A stretch of DNA of 64,000 bases from Paenibacillus catalpae. Lineage in GTDB: Bacteria; Bacillota; Bacilli; Paenibacillales; Paenibacillaceae. The stretch is from positions 248,001 through 312,000 of the forward strand of contig NZ_FOMT01000006.1 in assembly GCF_900112695.1 (NCBI RefSeq), in the 5' to 3' direction. This document shows positions 16,789-25,503 of this stretch, in pieces. The translations under genes were made by a program, and so were the position numbers. Position 1 is the stretch's first letter. The number at the start of each line of letters is the position of its first letter. The notes below the pieces were generated by a model that saw only the letters and a list, made by a program, of their open reading frames with translations, did not search any database and was not told the DNA's origin.

Positions 16789-19700
16789 ATGAAACGATTC
16801 AATCGCACATTATCTCTTCTGCTTGCTACCGCGCTGGTGCTGCCGGTCTTCCAGACCGGCACGGCGCGTGCCGCAGAAGTGAGCAGCTTTAATAGCGCAG
16901 TCAGCCATTATGATTATTTTAACGATGTCTATCCGCATTTGAATGATACAAGCCATGTCTTGAAGACCGTTACTTATGAGGATCTGGTCACGCTGCTGGA
17001 CAGCGAAGGTACATATGCCGTTTTGGTCGGCGGGGCATGGAGCGAGGAGACGCAGGCGGATATCGGCTTTATTAACCAGGTGGCCAAGCAGTATGGCGTA
17101 GATACCGTCTATAATTTCGATACGAAGCTGGACGGCGCTGCAGTTGATATTGCCGAGCAGCAGGAGAACCCTTACACCAAAGTGGTAACTTCCACTTCGC
17201 AAGGTGTAACTACAAACACGACCAACTATTATGATTTCAACGAGCTGTACGTTGAGCTGGCAGACAAGTATTTGACGAACCTTAATCCCAATACCGATGC
17301 TGCGATCACATACAGCAAGAAGTCGCCGGATAAAGTAACAACTACCGGTACGGTTACCGCTGCTTCGACGGTGATTGCAAGCGGTGAAGCGAAGAAAATC
17401 GAGTCCCCGTTCCTGTTTATTTATGACAAGGACCACAAGGATGGCGAAGGGAATGCTGCACCCATCATCGCCTCGCTTGAGAAGCACGGTTCTTCCGCGG
17501 ATTACACCTGGAACGACTTCCTGACAGCTGATCCGAACGACGGCGATGCGCTGGATACAGCTAAAGTCGACAGCTACAAGGAACAGGTATTGAATGTATT
17601 TAATAAAGTGCCGGCTGCTGACTACGACAGCCTGACGAGCTGGGATTTCATCGCTCCGGCGTTTAACAAGCATGAAGATCAAACGGTAGGACGCGACATT
17701 TTCCCGACACATGAGGAGAATGGCGAAGTAGTCGGCAATGACGGCGAGCTTGTCTTTGTGCATGTCACTTATGACGAATTGAATCACTTGCTTGATAGCG
17801 AAGGCAACTACGTAATCCTGTTCGGCGGTTCGTGGTGCCCGAATACGCAAGCGGCAATCCGTTTCATTGATGAATATGCGAAGAAGTATAACGTCGATAA
17901 GGTCTACTTCTGGGATACGAAGCTGGATGCGGGCATCTCGGTGCTTGATCCAAGCGCTGATCCGCATAACAGCACGTTCCTGCAAGTGCGCGACACGAAT
18001 CACCCGCTGGCCAAGCTGTATGTTGATCTGGTGAACAAGTACCTGACCAACATTAAGACCCAATACTTACCGGCTTCGAACAACGTCAATTATGTGGAAA
18101 ATGGCACTAATGTAGTTGCCAACAAGCTGCAGGTTCCTTACCTGTTTGCTTACAACAAGGACAACGTGAGCGCGGATGGCAGCAAAGCGCCGATTCTTGG
18201 TCATGTGGAATTGATGTATACGTGGAAGAACATTCAGCCGGATTATGCCGTAGCTGACGGCGTTATCCGCAATCATGCGAACTACACAAGCGCGCTGGAT
18301 AAATTGCTCACGCGTCTGGAAGCAACACCAACCGGACTGACGGGCGTTGCGCCAACCACGAGCGCGAACAACAATGGCCAAATTACAGGTATAACAAACA
18401 AAGCATTGGAATACAAGCTGAAAGGCGCGGCTGATTCGGCTTACACAGCCGTATCCGGCAATGCCATTACGGGTCTTGCAGCTGGAACGTATTCGGTAAG
18501 ATATGCAGCGAAAAACGGTTATAACGGTCCAACAAATGCACAGAACGGACCAACAGCCGTGCCATATGCAGCAGGCCAAGCGGTTGATGTGATTGTTCCG
18601 GCTTTTGACGGACCAACCACGCCAACTACCCCAACAACGCCGACAAATCCTACCACTCCAACAACACCAATTGAAGAGGTTAATGCGGTGAATTCGGTAA
18701 CCGTAACGGGTACAACCGATCCGGCAACGGGCGAGACGGTAGCCGCGGTATCGGCTAGCGATGTAACCAGCCTGATTACGAAAGCTTCCAAAGCAGAAGC
18801 AGCAGGCAAAGCGGCCGTTATCGGCTTCCAAGTTCCTGCAACGGCGGATACAACTTCTTCGCAATTAACGGTTCCCAGAAATTCCTTCAACTCGATTGCT
18901 TCGGGTACTAATGCAGCGGTGAAGGCGGATCTGTCGATTGGGACCGTAACGTTTGATTCGAAAGCGGTAGAAAGCATCAGTGCTAATTCGGAGTCCGGCG
19001 ATATCAGCCTTATTGTCTCCCAATTCGAGCTGACGGCTGAAGGCAAGGAAGTACTAGGCGACCGTCCTGTCTATGATCTGTCTGTCTTTGCAGGCGACAA
19101 ACAAATCTCGAGCTTCGGCGGCGGCAAGGTGCAAGTGAGCATACCGTACACCCTGAAGGCAGGAGAAGATCCGGAATCCATTGTTGTATACCATGTAGCG
19201 GACTCTGGTGATCCGCAGACGATCCGCGGCCGCTTCAATGCAGCAGCAGGAACGGTCAACTTCACAACGACTCACTTCTCGCAATACATTATCGGCTTCA
19301 ATAAAGTAAGCTTTTTGGACGTACCAACAACGGCCTGGTTCCATCATGCTGTCAGCTTCCTGGCTGCCCGTGAAATTACCGGCGGCACGGATGAAGCTCA
19401 CTTCAGCCCAAATGCGGAGCTGACAAGAGGTCAGTTCATCGTTCTGCTGCTGAATGCTTACGGCATAACGCCTGAAGCAGACGGCGCGGCGAACTTCGCC
19501 GATGCAGGCAAGACGTATTACACGAACTATCTGGCTGCTGCCAAACGCCTTGGCATCGCAACAGGTTCGGGCGAGAACAAGTTTAATCCGAATAACAAGA
19601 TTACACGCCAAGAGCTGTTTACCTTGCTGTACCGTTCGCTGGAGCAATTAGGCGAGCTGCCAACGGCAAAAACAGGCGCGGCTGCAGCTTCTTATTCGGA

Positions 19701-19851
19701 TGCTGCGGACATCGCAGGCTATGCGCAAACGGCGTTTGCAGCCCTTGTTGAGACTGGCGTTATTAAAGGAAGCGGCAATAAGCTGAATCCGGAAGGCGTG
19801 TCCACAAGAGCGGAAGCGGCTCAAGTGCTGTATAACCTGTTATCCCAATAA
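16789..19851 (+). CDS. S-layer-anchored protein with two thioredoxin-like domains and three SLH domains
   Basis: A 1020-residue exported surface protein. A signal peptide ends near residue 29 (ARA). Two homologous thioredoxin-like domains follow, ~58-270 and ~325-510, each starting with a YEDL/YDEL-LLDSEG strand-helix; the first reads GGAWSEETQ, the second GGSWCPNTQ. Cys350 is the only cysteine in the protein, at the place of the first Cys of a CxxC site. A small beta repeat (~511-606), a Thr-Pro linker (~608-627) and a further domain (~630-840) lead to three SLH domains (~843-1018) that bind pyruvylated wall polysaccharide. A redox or disulfide-linking role at the surface is inference. It shares the leader with the upstream exported protein. 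Confidence 0.88.
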   Translation: MKRFNRTLSLLLATALVLPVFQTGTARAAEVSSFNSAVSHYDYFNDVYPHLNDTSHVLKTVTYEDLVTLLDSEGTYAVLVGGAWSEETQADIGFINQVAKQYGVDTVYNFDTKLDGAAVDIAEQQENPYTKVVTSTSQGVTTNTTNYYDFNELYVELADKYLTNLNPNTDAAITYSKKSPDKVTTTGTVTAASTVIASGEAKKIESPFLFIYDKDHKDGEGNAAPIIASLEKHGSSADYTWNDFLTADPNDGDALDTAKVDSYKEQVLNVFNKVPAADYDSLTSWDFIAPAFNKHEDQTVGRDIFPTHEENGEVVGNDGELVFVHVTYDELNHLLDSEGNYVILFGGSWCPNTQAAIRFIDEYAKKYNVDKVYFWDTKLDAGISVLDPSADPHNSTFLQVRDTNHPLAKLYVDLVNKYLTNIKTQYLPASNNVNYVENGTNVVANKLQVPYLFAYNKDNVSADGSKAPILGHVELMYTWKNIQPDYAVADGVIRNHANYTSALDKLLTRLEATPTGLTGVAPTTSANNNGQITGITNKALEYKLKGAADSAYTAVSGNAITGLAAGTYSVRYAAKNGYNGPTNAQNGPTAVPYAAGQAVDVIVPAFDGPTTPTTPTTPTNPTTPTTPIEEVNAVNSVTVTGTTDPATGETVAAVSASDVTSLITKASKAEAAGKAAVIGFQVPATADTTSSQLTVPRNSFNSIASGTNAAVKADLSIGTVTFDSKAVESISANSESGDISLIVSQFELTAEGKEVLGDRPVYDLSVFAGDKQISSFGGGKVQVSIPYTLKAGEDPESIVVYHVADSGDPQTIRGRFNAAAGTVNFTTTHFSQYIIGFNKVSFLDVPTTAWFHHAVSFLAAREITGGTDEAHFSPNAELTRGQFIVLLLNAYGITPEADGAANFADAGKTYYTNYLAAAKRLGIATGSGENKFNPNNKITRQELFTLLYRSLEQLGELPTAKTGAAAASYSDAADIAGYAQTAFAALVETGVIKGSGNKLNPEGVSTRAEAAQVLYNLLSQ

Positions 19852-19855
19852 GAAG

Positions 19856-19882
19856 GAAGGGGTGGAGAGTGGCCGCCCCTTC
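19856..19882 (+). terminator. Hairpin after the S-layer gene
   Basis: GAAGGGGTGG pairs with CCGCCCCTTC (one G-U), loop of seven bases. The T-tail is weak, but the bidirectional hairpin at 19896 follows at once. Confidence 0.5.
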
Positions 19883-19895
19883 TCCTACTTAGAAC

Positions 19896-19929
19896 AAAAG
19901 TGCGAGCCGTCAGCCGGCCCGCACTTTTT
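19896..19929. terminator. Bidirectional terminator, S-layer gene / oxidoreductase
   Basis: AAAAGTGCG (19896-19904) pairs with CGCACTTTT (19920-19928), with a GC-rich inner part and T-runs in both directions. It separates the convergent genes. Confidence 0.85.
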
Positions 19930-19941
19930 GCGTTTGTATTC

Positions 19942-21006
19942 TTATTTCGAAGCTGCGGTAATTTCCTTGCGGACAATAGGCGCAACCTTGGTGCCAAGAA
20001 GCTCAATCGCACGCATCATATCCTTGTGGGGAATTGAGCTGGTGTCGACATGCAGGAAGAAGCGGGTCAGGCCCAGGTTCTTGTGCAGCAAAATAATTTT
20101 CTCCGCTACATATTCCGCTTCGCCGACATAAAGCGCTCCGCGCAGGCTGCGTGCCGCGTCGAAAGCTTCAAACGTGTACGGAGGCCATCCGCGTTCACGG
20201 CCGATGACATTCATCATCGCCTGCTGAGCCGGGTAGAAGAGCTCAGCCGCTCTTGCTTCCGTATCGCTGATGAAGCCATGCGAATGCGTGCCGATTTGCA
20301 TTTTTTTCGGATCATGCCCGGCACGGGTGTAGGCTTCTTTGTACAATTCAACAAGGGGAGCGAACCGCTCCGGCATACCGCCTATAATGGCAAAGCATAC
20401 AGGAAGACCAAGCACGCCCGCGCGAATCGCCGACTGCGGGTTGCCGCCTGTTGCGATCCAGACGGGAAGCGGGTCCTGAACCGCACGCGGATAAACCGCC
20501 AGATTGTCGAGGGCAGCACGGTGATTGCCCTGCCAGGTCACTTTCTCTTCCTTCGTAATTTGGAGCAGCAGCTCCAGCTTCTCGTCGAACAGCTCATCAT
20601 AGTCTTCCAGGCTGTAGCCAAAGAGCGGGAACGATTCGATAAACGAGCCTCTGCCCGCCATAATTTCAGCGCGGCCGTTCGAGATCGCATCCACGGTAGA
20701 GAAGCCCTGGTAGACACGGACCGGATCATCCGAGGACAGTACCGTCACGGCGCTTGTCAGACGAAGATGCTTTGTCTGCGCGGCTGCAGCCGCCAAAATG
20801 ACATGCGGTGCGCTGGCTGCATAATCCGCGCGGTGATGCTCGCCGATTCCATATACGTCAAGGCCAACCTGGTCGGCCAGAATCATCTCTTCCACGCTGT
20901 TGCGGATCCGTTCTGCATGGCTGTAGGCATTCCCCATGCCCGGATAAGGTTTTGCTTCCAGAAAGGTGCTAATGCCAAGTTCAAAATGTGTTGCCGATTC
21001 GGTCAT
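19942..21006 (-). CDS. LLM-class flavin-dependent oxidoreductase
   Basis: A 354-residue enzyme of the bacterial luciferase-like (TIM-barrel, FMN/F420) superfamily. It begins with the strand ELGISTFLE, has the GEHHRADYA active-site region at ~55 with the conserved His pair, and the later IATGGNPQS motif that binds the flavin phosphate. The family oxidises aldehydes, alkanesulfonates or other small molecules using reduced flavin; nothing here fixes the substrate. The start at 21006 follows AAGGAGGCGGAC. It is a single-gene unit. Confidence 0.87.
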   Translation of the reverse strand: MTESATHFELGISTFLEAKPYPGMGNAYSHAERIRNSVEEMILADQVGLDVYGIGEHHRADYAASAPHVILAAAAAQTKHLRLTSAVTVLSSDDPVRVYQGFSTVDAISNGRAEIMAGRGSFIESFPLFGYSLEDYDELFDEKLELLLQITKEEKVTWQGNHRAALDNLAVYPRAVQDPLPVWIATGGNPQSAIRAGVLGLPVCFAIIGGMPERFAPLVELYKEAYTRAGHDPKKMQIGTHSHGFISDTEARAAELFYPAQQAMMNVIGRERGWPPYTFEAFDAARSLRGALYVGEAEYVAEKIILLHKNLGLTRFFLHVDTSSIPHKDMMRAIELLGTKVAPIVRKEITAASK

Positions 21007-21220
21007 ATAAGTCCGCCTCCTTTATTTCTTCTAGTTTACTCAATTTTTATAAGTTTCTCAATTATAGTAAGCTGATTCTCAGGAAAGTATTTTTAGGATT
21101 AGAAGATAGGGCGGTAAACATACAAAGAGGGAATTTCAACACAAACAGGCGGATGATGTTAGAGGCGTGCAACAATTTCCTGTTTTTGGCGTATCTTTTG
21201 TAGGGAAAAGGGGTGTTTCG

Positions 21221-22672
21221 TTGTTTATTACGATAAGCAGGAAGCAATTCGAGGAGCTGGGAGACGACGAGTTAAGGCGTGCGTGCGTAAAGCCCATTGC
21301 CGAACAGATTCGAGGGAAGAGCTTTGCCGTGAAGTCAAAGGTGCTTGCGAAGCTGAACCGCCAGCAGCAGGCCTTGTTCCTGTATGCGGCCTGGTACGAT
21401 CATGCGAAGCAATCGCCGATGGAGCTGTTCTGCTGGACGGCTCATGTGCTCGGTCAGCGCGGCTATTGGGAAGGCGTGACGAAGGCAGTGAGGTTCTTCG
21501 GAGATGAAGCGATGTCCTCTATCCTGAAGGAGCTTCAGGCTATGCTTGAAGCTCATGTCTTGCAGCAAGAAAGTACGTTAAGCGAAGTGACGTTTAAAGA
21601 TCTGGAGCTGCATGATGACCTGCGGGAGCAGGTGGAGGACTGCTACAGACGTTTTCAGTTAGAGGTGCCTGGCAGCCTGCACCGGCTTGCCCGATATATC
21701 CGTGCTCATACGGAGCGCTTTATTATCTTTTTACCGGAAGGAGGGATGGACATGAATGATTTACTCTCTGGAATACCTGAGCTGCAGGATTGCGAGAGGC
21801 TGGAGCTGATTCATAAAGGATACTCCAGCGACAGCAAATATATCGCGTATAGCCGTGACGGCCAGCCGCAGTATCTGCTTCGCACTTATGCGCTCGAAGA
21901 GGATACAAGGAAACGGCAGGAATTCCGCGTGCTCGAGCAGCTGCGGGAGCAGGCTGTGATGTGCTCGAAGCCCATTGCTGTTGGCAGGCTGGAGGATTAC
22001 GCGCTCGGCTATATGCTGCTATCTTATATTGATGGCGGCGATGCGACAGACGAGCTTCCGCTCTTAAGCCTTGGCGAGCAGTATGAGATTGGTCTTCAAG
22101 CCGGAGCCGAGCTTCGCAAAATCCATCAAATCCATGCACCGGACGATGTTGAGCCGTGGGAGAGCCGGGTCGTTGCGAAATATAGACGATACCGGGAGGG
22201 CTACGAGCAAAGCGGGGTAACCATTCCTTATGAGGACAAGCTGATTTCTTTTATCGAAGCGAATCTTGGCCGAATGAAGGGCCGCCCGAACATCCTGCAG
22301 CATGATGACTTTCATGTCGGCAATCTGATCGTGAAGGATAAACGGCTGTCGGGCGTTATTGATGTGAACCGGTTTGACTGGGGAGATCCTGTGCATGAGT
22401 TTCTGAAGGCGGGCTTCTTCAGCGCGGAGGTCAGTATTCCGTTTGCGGTGGGTCAAATCGACGGCTATTACGGGGACGAGACGGCGGATGATTCCTTCTG
22501 GGCCTTATACTCGCTCTATATTGCGCTGACGATTCTGTCGTCGGTGGTCTGGATTCTTCGCGTACGCCCGGAGGAGCTGGATGATATGCTGGTCAGAATA
22601 AACAGGGTATGGGAGGACCATGACGGCTTTGAACGGCTTGTGCCGAAGTGGTATTCCGAATTCCGGAGATAA
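21221..22672 (+). CDS. Two-domain protein: unknown N-terminal domain fused to an APH-fold kinase
   Basis: A 483-residue protein read from TTG 21221, seven bases after AAAAGGGG; the frame is open further up to GTG 21167. Residues 1-175 form a helical domain containing LNRQQQALFLYAAWYDHA and AVRFFGDEAM, faintly like DMP19-type domains. Residues ~178-483 are an APH-fold kinase with HDDFHVGNLIV as catalytic loop and GVIDVNRFDWGDPVHEF as metal site. A strong internal ribosome binding site and ATG lie exactly at the domain border, so the kinase may also be made alone (306 residues). Substrate unknown. Whether the fusion is natural or a recent stop loss is open. Confidence 0.75.
   Translation: MFITISRKQFEELGDDELRRACVKPIAEQIRGKSFAVKSKVLAKLNRQQQALFLYAAWYDHAKQSPMELFCWTAHVLGQRGYWEGVTKAVRFFGDEAMSSILKELQAMLEAHVLQQESTLSEVTFKDLELHDDLREQVEDCYRRFQLEVPGSLHRLARYIRAHTERFIIFLPEGGMDMNDLLSGIPELQDCERLELIHKGYSSDSKYIAYSRDGQPQYLLRTYALEEDTRKRQEFRVLEQLREQAVMCSKPIAVGRLEDYALGYMLLSYIDGGDATDELPLLSLGEQYEIGLQAGAELRKIHQIHAPDDVEPWESRVVAKYRRYREGYEQSGVTIPYEDKLISFIEANLGRMKGRPNILQHDDFHVGNLIVKDKRLSGVIDVNRFDWGDPVHEFLKAGFFSAEVSIPFAVGQIDGYYGDETADDSFWALYSLYIALTILSSVVWILRVRPEELDDMLVRINRVWEDHDGFERLVPKWYSEFRR
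21738..21754 (+). promoter_or_regulatory. Internal ribosome binding site and start codon inside the fused kinase gene
   Basis: AAGGAGG at 21738-21744 is followed seven bases later by ATG 21752, in the same frame as the surrounding gene. ATG 21746 is also in frame but too close. The translated linker PEGGMDMND is simply the coding reading of this site, as expected where two adjacent genes have been joined. Confidence 0.65.
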
Positions 22673-22690
22673 TGAATAATGAAGAGAAAG

Positions 22691-22719
22691 AAGAGCCTTC
22701 ACGCTTAGAGAGGGCTCTT
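22691..22719. terminator. Weak bidirectional hairpin, kinase gene / TetR gene
   Basis: AAGAGCC (22691-22697) pairs with GGCTCTT (22713-22719), with short T-tails on both sides, between convergent genes. Confidence 0.45.
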
Positions 22720-22727
22720 TGTCTATT

Positions 22728-23339
22728 CTAGGCAAGAGGTTTTTCTTTCAATCCAAAGGATACCAGGGGACCGAAATTGACGATATTCATCATAATGAAA
22801 GCCATCTGCGTTGGCGTCTGATCCATGTCGCATTCAATCCAATGCATCAGCATGCCGAAATGCGCCGAGGTCATATAAGCGACGACGTAGTCCCGCCTTA
22901 TATTCAGATTAGCGGCTTCAGGAATGTTGATCTTCTCGTAAATATGCCTGGTCATCAGCTTGCGGAATTGAATGGCGTAGGAAAGATCGCCTTTGGGTCC
23001 AAACATGACCTTCAGGAAATCCGCATGCCTCGCAAACTCCTCGAAAATTTGGACACCAAGCGGGTATGGCTCCTGCAGATTCCCATACTCCATGGCTTTG
23101 CGGAAGTCGAGCTTCATCACATACTGCTCAATGCTCTTGAACACATAATCCTTGAGCTGCTGCAGCAGATCGGGAACATCGCGGTAATGCAAATAGAAGG
23201 TTCCCCGGTTTAAATTAGCATGATTTGTAATATCCGTAACGGTTACGTTTTCCACGCCTTTTTCCGCGATCAGACTCATGAACGATTCATAGATCTGCTG
23301 TTTGGTCTTTGCTTTTCTCCGGTCGATCTTCTCGGACAT
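22728..23339 (-). CDS. TetR family transcriptional regulator
   Basis: A 203-residue repressor. The N-terminal helix-turn-helix shows ESFMSLIAEKGVENVTVTDI and the recognition helix NRGTFYLHYRDV (~45-57); the all-helical C-terminal ligand domain resembles the TetR_C group seen beside YhgE/ABC-2 proteins. It is divergent from the ABC-2-like gene across a 171-base gap with shared TGTTCATT elements, and probably represses that gene and itself. The ligand is unknown. Confidence 0.88.
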   Translation of the reverse strand: MSEKIDRRKAKTKQQIYESFMSLIAEKGVENVTVTDITNHANLNRGTFYLHYRDVPDLLQQLKDYVFKSIEQYVMKLDFRKAMEYGNLQEPYPLGVQIFEEFARHADFLKVMFGPKGDLSYAIQFRKLMTRHIYEKINIPEAANLNIRRDYVVAYMTSAHFGMLMHWIECDMDQTPTQMAFIMMNIVNFGPLVSFGLKEKPLA

Positions 23340-23370
23340 AACGGCGTCTCCTCCACAATTTTGCTGCGTT

Positions 23371-23490
23371 AATGAACACCGCGTGAGCGATGTGATGAGT
23401 ACTGAACAGGTTGGCGAGGAATGATTATTGTATTTCCTTCATCTCTCATTATAATTAACAACGTGATCACTAATCAACATGCTGTTCATT
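23371..23490. promoter_or_regulatory. Divergent control region with TGTTCATT elements
   Basis: TGTTCATT occurs just upstream of each divergent gene, facing it: 23371-23378 on the minus strand and 23483-23490 on the plus strand. A third TGAACA is at 23403. These are candidate TetR half sites. A GTGATCAC palindrome lies at 23463-23470. No experiment-grade consensus is available. Confidence 0.35.
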
Positions 23491-23510
23491 TATATAAATA
23501 GGAGATGAGA

Positions 23511-24689
23511 GTGGAAATGGCTATTTTTAGACAGAAAATGTTATGGATTGGAGTTCTGATCATTACACTGGTACTTACGGTGTTTGGTCTTGCCATGATG
23601 GGCTCCGTACTGGGGACGAAACCAAGTCATGTGCCTGTGGCACTGGTCGTGCTTGATGCGCCAGTTGATCTGCCGACCGGCGATAAGCTGGCCGTGGGCG
23701 AGATGATCAAGAAGCAGCTAACCGGCAATCAACAGCTGCCGATCAGCTGGAAGATTGTCAGCTCGGAAGAAGAAGCCCGCGAGGGGCTGAATTCGCGTGA
23801 CTATTACGGCGCGCTGGTGCTGCCGAAGGACCTGAGCGCAGGTGTAGCGTCGATGATGGGACCGTCACCGTCACCCGCAACCGTGCAGATTATTAGCAAT
23901 GAAGGCATGAACACACAGGCGGCCACCCTTGTGAAGCAAGGTCTCGGTCAAGTGATGAAGATGGTATCCCTCGAGCTGTCCAAATCAGCGCTCGAGCAGC
24001 TGTCCCAGCGTTCGGAGCAGATCCCTGTTGCTACGGCATCGGCCTTGCTGGCTCCGATTCAAGTGACGGATGAGACCGTTCACCCGGTTGGCGCTAATAA
24101 TGCGAGCGGCAATGCACCGGGACTCATGACGCAAATCATGTGGATGGGCAGTCTGGTAACCGCTATGATGCTGTTCCTGGCAAGTAACGGCGCGAAGAAA
24201 GCGACTGGCCGCAAATGGGAAGTTCACCTGCTGCAGCCCATTCTCGGCATTGTTCTGGTTGGCGGCGCATCCGGCTTCCTGGTCTGGATGGCCAATGCCT
24301 GGTACGGCATGGAGATGACGGCAGCCTTAGATACATGGCTGTTCCTCTGGCTTGGCGGATCCATGTTCTACCTGCTGCAGTCGATGCTGCTGAACTGGAT
24401 CGGCTTCCCGGCCATGGCGATTCTCGTCTTGCTTATGTTCTTCTCCATGCCGATTCTAAATATGCCGGTGGAGTTCCTGTCTTCGACTACGCATGACCTG
24501 CTGTACTCGTGGACGCCGCTTCGTTTCGTAACCGGCGGTCTGCGCGAGATTATGTACTTCGGCGGGCTGAATGCAGTGAGCACGAATGCGGCTGTACTGT
24601 GGAGCATCGCGGGAGGCTGTCTGGTCCTGCTGCTTGCAGCAGGCGTGAAAAAAGAAAAAGCCGCTTCGGAGTATTCCTCCGCAGCGTAA
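23511..24689 (+). CDS. ABC-2 type / YhgE-Pip-like membrane protein
   Basis: A protein of about 392 residues with one N-terminal helix (~10-32), a long extracellular domain (~35-215, with the SxEEAREGLNSRDYYGALVLP pattern typical of this family) and about five C-terminal helices. This is the layout of ABC-2/DUF3533 and YhgE/Pip-type exporters. GTG 23511 is chosen: AGGAG at 23500-23504 is six bases upstream, whereas ATG 23505 abuts it; ATG 23517 is an alternative. No ATPase is adjacent. The divergent TetR gene suggests export of a toxic compound or secretion linked to stress. A good terminator follows. Confidence 0.75.
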   Translation: MEMAIFRQKMLWIGVLIITLVLTVFGLAMMGSVLGTKPSHVPVALVVLDAPVDLPTGDKLAVGEMIKKQLTGNQQLPISWKIVSSEEEAREGLNSRDYYGALVLPKDLSAGVASMMGPSPSPATVQIISNEGMNTQAATLVKQGLGQVMKMVSLELSKSALEQLSQRSEQIPVATASALLAPIQVTDETVHPVGANNASGNAPGLMTQIMWMGSLVTAMMLFLASNGAKKATGRKWEVHLLQPILGIVLVGGASGFLVWMANAWYGMEMTAALDTWLFLWLGGSMFYLLQSMLLNWIGFPAMAILVLLMFFSMPILNMPVEFLSSTTHDLLYSWTPLRFVTGGLREIMYFGGLNAVSTNAAVLWSIAGGCLVLLLAAGVKKEKAASEYSSAA

Positions 24690-24693
24690 GGTA

Positions 24694-24723
24694 AAGGCTG
24701 TCCCCTTGGGACGGCCTTTTTTT
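24694..24723 (+). terminator. Intrinsic terminator
   Basis: AAGGCTGTCCC pairs with GGGACGGCCTT (one G-U) over a CTT loop, with a T-run of seven. It ends the ABC-2-like gene. Confidence 0.9.
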
Positions 24724-24792
24724 GATTATGGCCCGGCCAAGGGGTTACAATAAGAGATGGAATAAATAAGAAATGACAAGGAATGATTGACA

Positions 24793-25503
24793 ATGGGGAT
24801 GCAGCGAACAACGATCTTGATTGCGGAGGATGATCCGGACATTGCCGAGCTGATCGCACTTCATCTGGGCAAAGAGGGCTACCAGCTGCTGAAGGCCGCT
24901 GACGGGAGAGAAGCCGTCCGTCTCGTTCAGACGAATACGATCGATCTGGTTATTCTCGACATCATGATGCCGCATATGGACGGTTATGAAGTAATCCGGG
25001 TTATTCGGGAGCAGCAGCACCGGATGCCGATTATTTTCCTGAGTGCCAAGACGTCCGACTTTGATAAAATAACCGGCCTCGTCATGGGAGCCGACGATTA
25101 TATGACCAAGCCGTTTAATCCGATGGAGCTTCTGGCGAGAGTCAATGCCCAGCTGAGGCGCTTCAAGCAGCTGAATCAGCCGGTATCCTCGGTGCATCAG
25201 TCCGCTCTCATCGCGGGAGGACTGACGATTGATCAGGAGCAGCGGACGGTTACCTTGTACAATGAACGGATCGAGCTGACGCCGAAGGAATTCGATATCC
25301 TGTATCTGCTGGCAAGCCACCCGAAGAAGGTGTTCAGCGCAGAGCATATTTTTCAGCAGGTATGGGGCGAGGCTTATTATGAGAGCGGCGGCAATACGGT
25401 GATGGTTCATATCCGGACGCTGCGCAAGAAGCTTGGCGAGGACAAGAAGCAGCAGCAATGGATCAAGACCGTATGGGGGGTCGGCTATGCTTTCCAAGGT
25501 TAA
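24793..25503 (+). CDS. OmpR-family response regulator, VanR-like
   Basis: A 236-residue response regulator. The receiver domain has the acidic pair in EDDPD (~15), phosphoacceptor Asp in VILDIMMPHMDG (~57), Ser in FLSAKTS and Lys in TKPFNPMELLARV. The winged-helix output domain follows (LTPKEFDILYLLA; VHIRTLRKKLGE). The start is ATG 24793, nine bases after AAGGAA. The kinase gene overlaps its 3' end by 17 bases, and a VanY-type peptidase gene follows, so the probable role is control of wall peptide trimming. Glycopeptide sensing is not shown. Confidence 0.88.
   Translation: MGMQRTTILIAEDDPDIAELIALHLGKEGYQLLKAADGREAVRLVQTNTIDLVILDIMMPHMDGYEVIRVIREQQHRMPIIFLSAKTSDFDKITGLVMGADDYMTKPFNPMELLARVNAQLRRFKQLNQPVSSVHQSALIAGGLTIDQEQRTVTLYNERIELTPKEFDILYLLASHPKKVFSAEHIFQQVWGEAYYESGGNTVMVHIRTLRKKLGEDKKQQQWIKTVWGVGYAFQG

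Noticed and set aside
18601..18675. Tandem DNA repeat or CRISPR-like array
   Set aside because: The ACC/CCA pattern codes a Thr-Pro linker in the S-layer protein; there are no spacers. No CRISPR array is seen elsewhere.
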